A DNA stretch of 64,000 nucleotides from Anaerolineae bacterium (GTDB taxonomy: Bacteria; Chloroflexota; Anaerolineae; Anaerolineales; Anaerolineaceae), in the NCBI GenBank assembly GCA_013314735.1, contig JABUFD010000002.1, forward strand, positions 868,001 to 932,000, written 5' to 3'. This document shows, piece after piece, positions 53,692 through 62,614 of the stretch. Positions within the stretch are counted from its first letter, which is position 1; each line of letters starts with the position of its first letter. A program made the translations under genes and the position numbers. The notes under the pieces were generated by a model. It was not told the origin of the DNA, ran no database searches, and saw nothing but the letters and a program-made list of their open reading frames with translations.

Positions 53692-54414
53692 TCAGGCTGT
53701 AGGCAGATACATGACAGCAAATGACAGGTTCATGAGAAAATGAATTACCGCCAACATCGGCAGCAGGCGCGGGCGCCAATGCAACAGGATGCCGGTATAG
53801 ACCGCGAAGGGCAGGTACATCAGCGCGCGCCAAACAATGAAACGCCAATCCAGCACCAGGGGGGCTGTCACGTGTTGGAGGCTCAGGAAAAGACTGGCAA
53901 GGCCGACAGCCACCCAAACTGGTAACCCTTGTTTTTCCAACCGTGGAGCGCAGAAGCGCATGTAGAAGGCCAGCTCGGTGATTGCCTGTCCCAGGGGGAA
54001 TAACACGATACTGGCGATGATCGCCCATGCAGGGAGCTGTCCGACAAACAAAGGTAATGTAGCTTGTGTGTCTCCATACAACCAGTTCGCCAGCAATAAA
54101 TTTGGTGCCACCGATAATGGTCCGCCAATTACCAGACTGCCGAGTAATAGTCCGAAATCCTTCCAGAAGTTTGTTTTGTCCAACTTGTATTCTGACCAAT
54201 ACCGGTTTCCTTCGCGTTTGTAAAGCCGGACCAATATAACCAGCGTAACCACATCGGCAAAAGCAACGCCAAGTGGCCACCATCTTGCTGACTCCTGCCA
54301 GGAAGTCAGGCGTCCGACAGCGAGGAGGATCAAGGCAAAAATAGCCTGTATCATGAGGAAGAGAAGAAGGCGGAACGGAAGCATCAGCCAGGGAAGTGAA
54401 TTGTCCTTTTTCAT
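53692..54414 (-). CDS. CPBP-like intramembrane protease family protein, degenerate first motif
   Basis: A 240-residue membrane protein with about seven segments. The three CPBP (Abi/Rce1) motifs are recognisable: ITELAFYMRF where the usual EExxxR is expected, LFLSLQHVTA (FxxxH type) and VIHFLMNLSFA (HxxxN). The first glutamate of motif 1 is Thr and the arginine is shifted, so catalysis is doubtful. ATG 54414 has AAGGAAA eight bases upstream. TATAAT lies at 54461-54466 on the minus strand. It may be an inactive relative. Confidence 0.7.
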   Translation of the reverse strand: MKKDNSLPWLMLPFRLLLFLMIQAIFALILLAVGRLTSWQESARWWPLGVAFADVVTLVILVRLYKREGNRYWSEYKLDKTNFWKDFGLLLGSLVIGGPLSVAPNLLLANWLYGDTQATLPLFVGQLPAWAIIASIVLFPLGQAITELAFYMRFCAPRLEKQGLPVWVAVGLASLFLSLQHVTAPLVLDWRFIVWRALMYLPFAVYTGILLHWRPRLLPMLAVIHFLMNLSFAVMYLPTA

Positions 54415-54687
54415 TGCGGGTTTCCTTCGTGGATGGATAGAAAGCATGGAATCTGTCATTATTATACGAGTGAATGCTTGCATTCGGTGACTGTTTTCCC
54501 TGGGAGATTGCAGGGCGAGGAAACCTTCCTTTGCCGACTAAGGGTACTCACGTCATCTGTGTGGGTTTGCTCAACGGATTGGACTGGTTTGGCGGAGTCA
54601 GGATGATTTCTATGGCTCGGTATAAAAAACCGCCAGGGTCTGCTACAATTGAAACCGTGAGGTTCATTGCCGCAGGATGATGAAGGG

Positions 54688-55782
54688 ATGTGCCGGTTGA
54701 AGGTTTTATTGATCTCATTGGCGCGCCGCGGGGGGATGGTGCAATACCAGGGACACCTGGCCGGGGCGCTGGGGACGCATGCCGAGGTTGCCGTGGTGAC
54801 AGCAGCCATTCATGCCGCACAGATCAGGCGCAAAGGGCTGCGCTGCTACCCCGTGTATACGGGAGGTAAGCCCATCGGCACTGCCCTCAACCTGCTGCAG
54901 CTGGAATGGCATAGAATCCTGCGCCGTGCGGTCAATGAAATCCAGCCCGACCTGGCGCACATTATCTCACCCCACGAGTGGAACCCCTTTGTATTGCATT
55001 GGCTGAACCGGGCTGGAATTCCAACCGTGTATACCGTACATGACCCCGAAATTCGAAAAGGGACGCCATTCCATTTTCGTTTACTGGAAACCCTGGCACG
55101 GCGTTTGCCAGCCGCCTGGATCTGCCTTTCGGCGCTGGCACGCCGGCAATTGTTGGCGCAGGGCTATCCCGCGGCGCGGGTTTTCGCCAGCCGGCTGGGG
55201 GTATTTGATTTTGGCCTGTCCGGCAGGGAACCCGCAGCGACTGCTGAAAAGCTGTTCCTGTTCTTTGGGCGAATTGAGCCGTATAAAGGCCTGGAGGTTC
55301 TGCTGCGAGCTGCTCCGGCGGTGTTTCACCAGGTGCCGGATTGGCGGCTGGTGGTTGCGGGGGAGGGCGATCTTTCAGCGTACAGGGCGCATCTTGATCA
55401 TCCGAATGTCACCGTGGCAAACCGTTACCTGGCAGACGAGGAATTGTCCGGCTGGTTGCAAAGCGCGGGTATCCTGGTTCTGCCGTATACCGAGGCCAGC
55501 CAATCTGCGGTGATCACGAGCGCATTCGCGTATGGGAAACCCGTCATCGCGGCGGATGCCGGCAGCATCGCCGAGGTGCTTGAGCCGGGGGTCAACGGGT
55601 TGTTGTTCCCGGTGCAGAACGTGGATGCCCTGGTACAGGCGATGGTATCGCTGGCGGGGGACTCAGCTGCCCGTACAGCAATGGCACATGCCAACCGGCA
55701 GGCAGCCCAAACCCGTTACAGTTGGGATCAGATCGCTGCTGAAACAGCAAGCATTTATGCGCAAGTCCCACGTTGTACGTAA
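54688..55782 (+). CDS. glycosyltransferase family 4-type
   Basis: A 364-residue GT-B glycosyltransferase. Features: the Gly-rich LARRGGMVQYQGHLAGALG, IISPHEWNPFVLHWLNRAG, FLFFGRIEPYKGLEVLLRA (nucleotide-binding domain start), and the EASQSAVITSAFAYGKPVIAADAGSIAEVL block equal to the E-x7-E retaining signature. It transfers a sugar from a nucleotide donor, probably in cell-surface glycan synthesis. ATG 54688 has AGGA ten bases upstream; TTG 54697, which gives the common MKVLLIS start behind AAGGG, is equally possible. TACAAT lies at 54644-54649. The aminotransferase starts 48 bases after it. Confidence 0.85.
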   Translation: MCRLKVLLISLARRGGMVQYQGHLAGALGTHAEVAVVTAAIHAAQIRRKGLRCYPVYTGGKPIGTALNLLQLEWHRILRRAVNEIQPDLAHIISPHEWNPFVLHWLNRAGIPTVYTVHDPEIRKGTPFHFRLLETLARRLPAAWICLSALARRQLLAQGYPAARVFASRLGVFDFGLSGREPAATAEKLFLFFGRIEPYKGLEVLLRAAPAVFHQVPDWRLVVAGEGDLSAYRAHLDHPNVTVANRYLADEELSGWLQSAGILVLPYTEASQSAVITSAFAYGKPVIAADAGSIAEVLEPGVNGLLFPVQNVDALVQAMVSLAGDSAARTAMAHANRQAAQTRYSWDQIAAETASIYAQVPRCT

Positions 55783-55829
55783 GTGCAACCAACATCATCA
55801 ACACACGATCTCCTTTATAATTCATCCAG

Positions 55830-57761
55830 ATGAAACCTGATTTTCCATCTCCATTCCAGGTATTGTTCCGCCGCGCTGAAGCCGCCCTGCAGGTATATTC
55901 CAATGTGCACCGGGGGATGGGGCATTTTTCGCTGGCTTCCACCGCCCTGTATGAGCGCGCGCGCCGCGAGGTGCTGCGCTACTTCGGTGCCAGTCCCCGC
56001 CGGCATGTTGCCATTTTTGGCAGTCCATCACGCCTGGCGCGGATCATGGAAGATGCCGGGGCGGCGGACTGCCGCCAGGTGTGTGCTGCTGACCTGGGCC
56101 TGGCGATGGGGGTGTGCGCGTTGGTGCTGCCGCGGCACAGCCTGCCCAAAGGAACGCCGGGCGAAACCGGCGGTGGGATCGTGCAGCTGGTGACGGAAAC
56201 CGGTGTGATCTGGCACCAGGGGGCGGAACGCTTTGAGGTTGGCACACCGCCGATCTTTCCCGCGATCCTGTTGGGGATTGCGCTGCAGATGATCCGGGAA
56301 ACAGGCGACCCGCTGTTATTCCTGCGGCGGGAACCCGCCTGCGCATGGGAAGATATCCTGGCACGGGATGAATTTTCCGGTTTGCAGGGTCAAGCCCTGT
56401 TATCGGCACTGACGCCCTCCCTGGTGGGGCATGATGTCCTGGTTCCCACCGCTGGCGGGTTGCACACCTACGTGAACCTTGACGGTGCCGCCAGCACCCC
56501 CACCTTCCGGCCGATCTGGCAGGCATACTGCGAGGCACTGATCCAGCCCGTCGCGGCTCAGGCCGCATTGGTGCGGCAGGGAGAGGAAATCCTGCGTGAT
56601 TTCTTCCATGCCCCGGCAGCGCAATATGATTTCGTGTTTGCCTGCAATGCTTCCGAGGCCCTCAATTTTGCCGCCCGATGCCTGGCAGCGGAAGATTTTG
56701 AGGAAATAGAGCCGGTGGTGGTCAACAGTCTGCTCGATCACCACTCCAATGAACTACCCTGGCGCTACCAGGCGGGGATGTGCCTGGTGCGGATGGATGT
56801 GAACCAGGATGGTTATTATGACCTTGATAACCTCGCGTCGCTGCTGAAAGCGTACAACCTCGACCACAGCCATGGCCGGCAGCGAATTGTGTTGGTGGCG
56901 GTGAACGGTGCATCGAATGTGCTGGGGACGTTCAATGACCTCACCAAATTATCGACACTGTGCCACCACTATGATGCCCGCATTCTGGTGGATGGTGCGC
57001 AGCTTTCCGCGCATAAGGCTGTCGATATGCTGGAGTCCGGGATTGATTATTATGCCTTTTCCGCCCACAAAATGTATTCCCCTTTCGGCAGCGGGGGGCT
57101 ATTCCTGCGCAAAGGCCTGCTGCGGGCAGAAGAAGCGCTGTGCCGCGGTGGGCTTGAAAATGCCGCTGGAGTGGCTGCCCTCGCCAAATCGTTGGATTTG
57201 CTGCGGCGGATCGGGATGGAACAGGTGCGGTCCTACGAATCTGCGCTGACCCGTACGGCTGTACTGGGCATGCAGGCATTGGAGCAAGTGTCCCTGTACG
57301 GGCTGACTGACCCGGCTGGTGAGTGTTGGGCCGATAAAGGCCCGGTGGTGTCCTTTGAACTCAACCACATTCCCCATAACCTTGTGTCGCGTTACCTGGC
57401 TGAATACGGCGGTATCGGCAGCCGCACTGGCTGTTTTTGCGCGCATATGATGGTGACACGGATGATGAACATCCGCCCCTGGCGCACCAGACTGGCATAT
57501 TTCCTGTTAAACCTGGGTTTCGCAGATATCCTGACCATCCTGCCGGGAGTGGTACGAGTCAGTTTTGGGATTGAGAATACACCGCAGGATGTTGAACGCC
57601 TGCTGACAACACTGGCGCAGTTGCAAACGCAGAAAGTCAGTGCGCTCAATCGCTGGCTGGCAAGCGTGCATGAGGGCACCTGGTTCTTCCCGCACAGCAA
57701 AACCATGCGCAGTATCCGGGCCTTCGTGGATGAGCGGGTCCGGATGGTCTTTCCGCACTGA
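55830..57761 (+). CDS. class V aminotransferase (cysteine desulfurase-like) with degenerate N-terminal copy
   Basis: A 643-residue protein, about 220 residues longer than the family. From about 215 on it is a full fold-type I PLP enzyme: VNLDGAASTPTFRP, NASEALNFAARC, VDGAQLSAHKAVD, YAFSAHKMYSPFGSGG with PLP lysine K414, and FEL...HNLVSRYLAEYGGIGSRTGCFC near the end. The first 165 residues carry pieces of a second copy: YSNVHRGMGHFSLASTALYERARREV and GGGIVQLVTETG...RFEVGTPPIFPAILLGIAL, which match the start and the GGTPN-like loop of SufS/Csd but lack the lysine region. TATAAT lies eight bases before the ATG, so the mRNA may be leaderless. Substrate unknown. Confidence 0.8.
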   Translation: MKPDFPSPFQVLFRRAEAALQVYSNVHRGMGHFSLASTALYERARREVLRYFGASPRRHVAIFGSPSRLARIMEDAGAADCRQVCAADLGLAMGVCALVLPRHSLPKGTPGETGGGIVQLVTETGVIWHQGAERFEVGTPPIFPAILLGIALQMIRETGDPLLFLRREPACAWEDILARDEFSGLQGQALLSALTPSLVGHDVLVPTAGGLHTYVNLDGAASTPTFRPIWQAYCEALIQPVAAQAALVRQGEEILRDFFHAPAAQYDFVFACNASEALNFAARCLAAEDFEEIEPVVVNSLLDHHSNELPWRYQAGMCLVRMDVNQDGYYDLDNLASLLKAYNLDHSHGRQRIVLVAVNGASNVLGTFNDLTKLSTLCHHYDARILVDGAQLSAHKAVDMLESGIDYYAFSAHKMYSPFGSGGLFLRKGLLRAEEALCRGGLENAAGVAALAKSLDLLRRIGMEQVRSYESALTRTAVLGMQALEQVSLYGLTDPAGECWADKGPVVSFELNHIPHNLVSRYLAEYGGIGSRTGCFCAHMMVTRMMNIRPWRTRLAYFLLNLGFADILTILPGVVRVSFGIENTPQDVERLLTTLAQLQTQKVSALNRWLASVHEGTWFFPHSKTMRSIRAFVDERVRMVFPH

Positions 57762-57772
57762 TCCGCCAGGGC

Positions 57773-59410
57773 TTAATCCTGTTTGAAGACCATGCCGAAA
57801 CTGTCCTGGTATACCAGGGAATAGCCGTCAATCTGGTCCAGCAGGGCATCGCGGTAAAAGCGGTGCATCGGTTCCAGGCGCTCCGCGTCCGGCGCACTTT
57901 CCAGGTAGTCTTCAGCGCCGTACGTGATCACATTGGCCTTTTCCAACAGCAGGTAATCCGGTTGGCGGGTTTCGATCATCTCATTATTCGCCAGTTCCCA
58001 GTCGATGAAGACTTCAGCGTTTTCATCCGCGGGGTAATAGATGCGCCAGTCACGGTAGATTATCAGGCGGGTGGCCTCCGTGTTGGTGGCAATCCATTGC
58101 GAGCGCACCGTTTCGGTAAATTGCAAACTGGGAGAAGTTTGCTCCCGCTGCGTTGCATTGATGATGATTTTCACATCGGTGACAACAAACAGGAGAAGCT
58201 GGGCAGCGACCAACACTGACAACAGACCGAGCCAGGCCTTTTTCGGCCATGCGGCCTTCAGGGAGGGGCGGTCAGGGAATAGCGGAAGAATCACCGCCAT
58301 CAACGGCAGGAGTATCGGCAGCCAGTAATGCTGGCGCTGTGAGCTGGCGTTCAGAATCACCAGGCTGTATGGTACAACCCATGCTGCCAGCAAGATCGAT
58401 TGGATGCGCGACTCTTTCCTGGCGATCCCTGCCGCAAGGCCGCCTGCCAGCAGCAGCAGAAATGGGGCCATGCCGTAATTGGCGGTGAACCATTGCGGGA
58501 GCCGGCCGTTCTGCAAAAAAGGTTGTTTTCCCATCAGGATGCCCTGGCTGGTCTGTGAAAACTGCAGTACCTGGTTTTCGATGATCGCGGAACGTTCCTG
58601 CAGCAGCAGGAGCGGATTCGATGCAACCACCGTAACCAGCATGATACCAACGAATACCGCGGCGTGGAGCGCCATTTTGCCCCAGGTGATCTTCTTCAGG
58701 TGCAGTCCGATCAATAAATAAGCCGGGATCAGCAGGAAGAAAAAAGCGCCCATGTATTTCACGCCGAAGGCCACACCCACCGCTGCAGCGCAGAGGGAAT
58801 AGAAGATGCCAAAGCGCAGCCGGTCCAGCCGCAACAGGAAGAAGGCCAGCGATACGAACATCAGGCCGACAGCGTCCGGGTGCCACCACAGGCTGTTGCC
58901 CAACAAGCCGGGGGAAAACAGCAGCAATGTGAAGAGCAGCATGCTTTTCCAGGCAGGCCTGAACCGGGTGGCGCTGTACGTGAGCAGCCACACGCTGAGG
59001 ATATTGGGGAGCACGTTCACCAGCTGGCGCAGCACCAGCACAATCACCTGGGTCTGGCTGCGCCAATCGATTCCCGCAATCCATTTGACCGGGATCAGCG
59101 AAAGGCCGGAGAAGAAATAGAACGGGTAACCATAAAAGTAATGGTCGTATACCAGGAAATTACGAAGGCTGCCCTTCAGCGTATCAGCCGGGTTTAACAA
59201 TTGCAGCGCGTGTGAGTATTGGGCGTACTCATCCACCTCGAATACGGACAACATCTCTGGTGTTTTTGCGCCGGTGGCATTGGGCAATGCCAGCAGGAAA
59301 AAGTAAGCCAGGCTGAGAAGTATCATGGCTGCGATCCACTTTCTTTGCGGCGCAGCGTAGTGTCGGACATTGCTGGTTGCAATTTCTTCCATCGTATTGC
59401 TTGCTGTCAT
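57773..59410 (-). CDS. GT39-like (PMT-type) membrane glycosyltransferase
   Basis: A 545-residue membrane protein with 10-11 hydrophobic segments (about 28-48, 100-115, 140-210, 222-262, 266-288, 320-345, 355-405). SVFEVDEYAQYSHALQLLNP in the first outside loop has the Asp-Glu pair typical of GT39/ArnT-type enzymes that use lipid-linked sugars. A soluble ~120-residue C-terminal part follows. The sugar and acceptor are unknown; neighbouring glycosyltransferase and LCP genes fit surface glycosylation. A GATAAT/TAAGAT box lies within a few bases of the ATG. Its 3' end is 11 bases from the convergent aminotransferase. Confidence 0.8.
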   Translation of the reverse strand: MTASNTMEEIATSNVRHYAAPQRKWIAAMILLSLAYFFLLALPNATGAKTPEMLSVFEVDEYAQYSHALQLLNPADTLKGSLRNFLVYDHYFYGYPFYFFSGLSLIPVKWIAGIDWRSQTQVIVLVLRQLVNVLPNILSVWLLTYSATRFRPAWKSMLLFTLLLFSPGLLGNSLWWHPDAVGLMFVSLAFFLLRLDRLRFGIFYSLCAAAVGVAFGVKYMGAFFFLLIPAYLLIGLHLKKITWGKMALHAAVFVGIMLVTVVASNPLLLLQERSAIIENQVLQFSQTSQGILMGKQPFLQNGRLPQWFTANYGMAPFLLLLAGGLAAGIARKESRIQSILLAAWVVPYSLVILNASSQRQHYWLPILLPLMAVILPLFPDRPSLKAAWPKKAWLGLLSVLVAAQLLLFVVTDVKIIINATQREQTSPSLQFTETVRSQWIATNTEATRLIIYRDWRIYYPADENAEVFIDWELANNEMIETRQPDYLLLEKANVITYGAEDYLESAPDAERLEPMHRFYRDALLDQIDGYSLVYQDSFGMVFKQD

Positions 59411-59569
59411 GTGATTATCTTACCACGGGTGCCGCTGCAGTATGGGGTGAGTGATCCGCCAGCAGGTCGACGGGTGATATGCGGCGCCAGGATTCCTGCT
59501 GTTTATCCATGGCAGGATTATGGTTTTCCAGTAAGATAAAGGTGTGGTGTTTTTTAAGGAAGTTCCCCC

Positions 59570-60511
59570 ATGTTTGATGTGATCGGGATTGGCATGAATG
59601 TGCTGGATATCCTGATCCGCACGGACCGCATGCCCACCTGGGAACGAGCGGCGGCGCCTTCTGCGGTGCAGGTGGATGGCGGTGGATTGGTGGCGACCGC
59701 CCTGGCAGCGGCGCAGCGATTCGGGCTGCGTACTGCTTTCATTGGCAGCCACGGCTGCGACCAGAACGGACGCATCAAGCGCGGACTGCTGGCACAGTAT
59801 GGGGTGGACCTCAGCCATGCGGTTGAGATGCCGTATCCGGAGAATCAGATCTGTGTGGTGTATGTCCATGAAAGCAGCGGTGAGCGCTACTTCCAGGCGA
59901 AGGCCGATTTCTGGGACCATTTCATTGAACCTGCGCAGTTGGAGAAAAATTTCATCACCGGCGCGGAACTGCTGCACATCGACGGATACCATTTTGAAGC
60001 CGCGCTGCAGGCGGCGCGCTGGATGCAGGCCGCGGGTAAGCCGGTGATGTTCGATGCCGGGCGCACAAGCGAAAAACAGCTCAGCGGTGAGAACATCGAC
60101 CTGGTGCGCCATACCGATTATCTGATCAGCGGATCGGGGTTTCTGCAGGCGTTGACCGGGATCGATGATGTGTTGGAAGCCGGGCGGAAAGCGTTGGAGA
60201 TGGGGCCGTGGGTGGTGGTGCAGACGGAAGGGGAACAGGGTTCCATTACCATCACGCGTGAAGACAGCTTTCACACACCGGCATTCCCGGTGGACGTGGT
60301 GGATACCACCGGCGCAGGCGATGTGTTCCATGGTGCGTATCTGTATGGTATCCGGCAGGGTTGGAACCTGCGCCGCATCGCGCGTTTTTCGGCTGCCGCC
60401 GCGGCGCTGGAGTGTACCGCATTGGGCGGGCGGATTGCCATGCCCACGTTAACCGCGGTGGAACAATTTTTATCGGGTCAAGAAGCGGAAGGTGGAAGCG
60501 CCTTCCGGTAA
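59570..60511 (+). CDS. PfkB-family carbohydrate kinase
   Basis: A 313-residue ribokinase-fold enzyme. FDVIGIGMNVLDILIRTDRM and the GGGLVATALAAAQRFG entry are the N-terminal PfkB signature region; VDVVDTTGAGDVFHGAYLYG is the C-terminal PfkB signature with the catalytic Asp of GAGD. It phosphorylates a sugar with ATP in the cytoplasm. AAGGAAG precedes the ATG. The class II aldolase gene follows after 15 bases, which suggests kinase and aldolase act in one pathway (for example via tagatose- or fructose-phosphates); the exact sugar is not readable. Confidence 0.88.
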   Translation: MFDVIGIGMNVLDILIRTDRMPTWERAAAPSAVQVDGGGLVATALAAAQRFGLRTAFIGSHGCDQNGRIKRGLLAQYGVDLSHAVEMPYPENQICVVYVHESSGERYFQAKADFWDHFIEPAQLEKNFITGAELLHIDGYHFEAALQAARWMQAAGKPVMFDAGRTSEKQLSGENIDLVRHTDYLISGSGFLQALTGIDDVLEAGRKALEMGPWVVVQTEGEQGSITITREDSFHTPAFPVDVVDTTGAGDVFHGAYLYGIRQGWNLRRIARFSAAAAALECTALGGRIAMPTLTAVEQFLSGQEAEGGSAFR

Positions 60512-60526
60512 TCAAGGAGAAAGATT

Positions 60527-61360
60527 ATGCCGTTGGTATCGATTCAAGATTGTATGGTTGACGGGCGCGCGCGCCACTATGCCGTTCCCCTGTTTTGCGT
60601 TCCGAGCGTGAATGCCGCCATCGGGGTGGTGCGCGCGGCGGAAGAAGAGCAGGCGCCGGTGATCCTGGGGATGTATGGGGCGTGGTTCATGCGGCCGCAG
60701 GCCGAGGCGGTTTGCGAAGGCATGCGCCGGTTGGCGGCGGATGCTGCCGTGCCGGTGTCGCTGATGCTTGACCACGGCAGCAGCTTTGCAATGTGCATCA
60801 AAGCGATCCGCAACGGGTTTACCGATGTGATGTTCGATGGTTCTGCCCTGCCGTATGCGGAAAATGCCGCCACCACGAAACTCATCTGCCAGGCGGCGCA
60901 CAGTGTGGGGGTGAAGGTGGAAGCAGAATTGGGACATGTGGGTTGGGGCGATGACTATGATGCCGCCTCGGCACGGGCAGATTTCACCCAGCCGGAAATG
61001 GTGGCGCGCTTTGCGGCGGATACCGGTGTGGATTACCTGGCGGTATCCTTCGGCACCGCGCACGGGGTGTATAAATCAGCGCCGGAACTGGACCTGCCCC
61101 TGTTGGAAACATTGAACCAGGTGTCCCCGGTGCCGCTGGCGATGCACGGCGGGTCGGGATTATCGGTGGAGCAATTCCGCGGTGCAATCGAGCGGGGTAT
61201 TGCCAAGGTCAACATCGGCACGCACCTGTACCAGAACGCGGCGCGGCTGATCGCGGAAAGCAGCGGGGACCTGTTCGCGGTGGAGGATGCGATTGCGGAA
61301 GGCTTCCGGGAACAATGCGTGCATTACCTGCGCCTGTTCGGTGCCAGCGGGAAAGGGTGA
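60527..61360 (+). CDS. class II fructose/tagatose-bisphosphate aldolase family protein
   Basis: A 277-residue zinc aldolase. SLMLDHGSS (Asp/His at the metal), DVMFDGSALPYAENAATT, KVEAELGHVGWGDD, VSFGTAHGVYK, LAMHGGSGLSVEQFRGAI and GIAKVNIGTHLY are the class II blocks in order. The family splits fructose-1,6- or tagatose-1,6-bisphosphate into triose phosphates. With the PfkB kinase just upstream (15 bases) they form a two-gene operon for breaking down a sugar phosphate. GGAGAAAG precedes the ATG. Substrate specificity cannot be told from the sequence. Confidence 0.9.
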   Translation: MPLVSIQDCMVDGRARHYAVPLFCVPSVNAAIGVVRAAEEEQAPVILGMYGAWFMRPQAEAVCEGMRRLAADAAVPVSLMLDHGSSFAMCIKAIRNGFTDVMFDGSALPYAENAATTKLICQAAHSVGVKVEAELGHVGWGDDYDAASARADFTQPEMVARFAADTGVDYLAVSFGTAHGVYKSAPELDLPLLETLNQVSPVPLAMHGGSGLSVEQFRGAIERGIAKVNIGTHLYQNAARLIAESSGDLFAVEDAIAEGFREQCVHYLRLFGASGKG

Positions 61361-61487
61361 TGATTCCGCCCAGGTGATTTTTTGATGGAAGACAGGGCAA
61401 TGGGGGTGTTTCACCCGGTTAGTATGGCAGGGTGGTACTTACGAATCCGGTTTGGTTCTGTGTTATCTTCGGTCCGAAGCGCGTGAC

Positions 61488-62474
61488 TTAAACCTTGTTG
61501 GCGAGGATCACACCCAGCAGGTCATCGAGGTTGGTGGTTGCCAGGCAGGTGACGGTGTCGGCGGCGCCGTAGTAGATTTTGAGTTCACCGTTGTCTTCCA
61601 GCACGGTGCCGCAGGGGAAGATGACGTTGTTGCGGTATCCACCACCGATCTCATAGTCTGCTTCCGGTACCATCAGCGGCTGGCGGGTATGGGCGATCAC
61701 CTTCCAGGGTTGGTCGAGGTCGAGCAGCATGGCGCCTACGGTGTAGCGTTTCTGCCAACGGGCCTCCCAGCCGTTCTTGCCACGGGCGGGGTCGGTATCG
61801 ACGGCATGGAACAGCGCCAGCCAGCCGGCTTCGGTGCGGATGGGCGGGGCGGCTGGTCCCAGCTTGGTGTTGGCAAAGGGCACTTCTTCCACCGCCAGCA
61901 GCAGCTTCGATTGCCCCCAATACACCAGGTCAGGCGATTCGGAAATCCAGATGTCAAAGCGCTCCTGCCCGCCGCGCGAATAGACCGGGAAAGGACGGTC
62001 GAGGCGTACATAGCGGCTGCCGATCTTCTGCGGGAAAAGGACGATGTTGCGGTTTTCCGGCAGCGAGAGGCTGATGATCTCAAAATGCTCGAAGTCTTCA
62101 GTCCGGGCAATCCCGGCACGCACGCCGTGATGGGTATCGACGGCAAAGCACAGGTAAATGGTTCCATCCTCCATTACCACCAGGCGCGGATCATAAGCGC
62201 GGGTGATATCGGCGTCTGCCATCGAAAAGATCGGTTGGGGAGCAGCCTGCCAATGGATGCCGTCACTACTGGTGGCGAGGCCAAGGTTGGTTTCTGAATG
62301 GCGCAGGTCCTCCGAGAAGTTGAAATCATTGCGGAACACCATCCAGTACTGTCCGCGGGTTTTGCACACCCCGGCGTTAAAAATCAACTGGGCGGGGTAG
62401 GGGATATCTGCCGCGGTGAGGATGGGATTGCCAGGATGGCGGTGAATGATCGTTGAACTGGTGATAGGTTCCAT
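61488..62474 (-). CDS. GH130 family beta-mannoside phosphorylase/hydrolase
   Basis: A 328-residue five-bladed propeller enzyme. HRHPGNPIL and FNAGVCKTRGQYWMVFRND at the start, TRAYDPRLVVMEDGTIYL (the conserved Asp of GH130), TKLGPAAPPIRTEAGWLALFH and YRNNVIFPCG...LKIYYGAADT at the end are characteristic of GH130. Most members phosphorolyse beta-1,4-mannosides such as mannosylglucose or mannosyl-N-acetylglucosamine to mannose-1-phosphate. No signal peptide, so it acts in the cytoplasm. It is divergent from the GntR gene and convergent with the aldolase. Confidence 0.9.
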   Translation of the reverse strand: MEPITSSTIIHRHPGNPILTAADIPYPAQLIFNAGVCKTRGQYWMVFRNDFNFSEDLRHSETNLGLATSSDGIHWQAAPQPIFSMADADITRAYDPRLVVMEDGTIYLCFAVDTHHGVRAGIARTEDFEHFEIISLSLPENRNIVLFPQKIGSRYVRLDRPFPVYSRGGQERFDIWISESPDLVYWGQSKLLLAVEEVPFANTKLGPAAPPIRTEAGWLALFHAVDTDPARGKNGWEARWQKRYTVGAMLLDLDQPWKVIAHTRQPLMVPEADYEIGGGYRNNVIFPCGTVLEDNGELKIYYGAADTVTCLATTNLDDLLGVILANKV

Positions 62475-62552
62475 GTGCGCTCCTTTGACTCGATTGAATC
62501 ATACCCATAAGAGCGGGGTTCCGTCAATACTTCACTTTTTAAGATGAAATGA

Positions 62553-62600
62553 TTGACAAAGGTGTGTTTAATATGTATACTGTGTATATATAATATATAC
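62553..62600 (+). promoter_or_regulatory. promoter and palindromic operator of the GntR-ABC operon
   Basis: TTGACA (62553-62558), 17-base spacer and TATACT (62576-62581) form a near-consensus promoter. GTATATA-TAA-TATATAC (62584-62600) is a perfect seven-base inverted repeat covering the transcription start. A GTAT...ATAC palindrome at the promoter is typical of YtrA-type GntR operators, so the operon is probably repressed by its own first product. Confidence 0.8.
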
Positions 62601-62614
62601 AGTTAGGAAAATTC

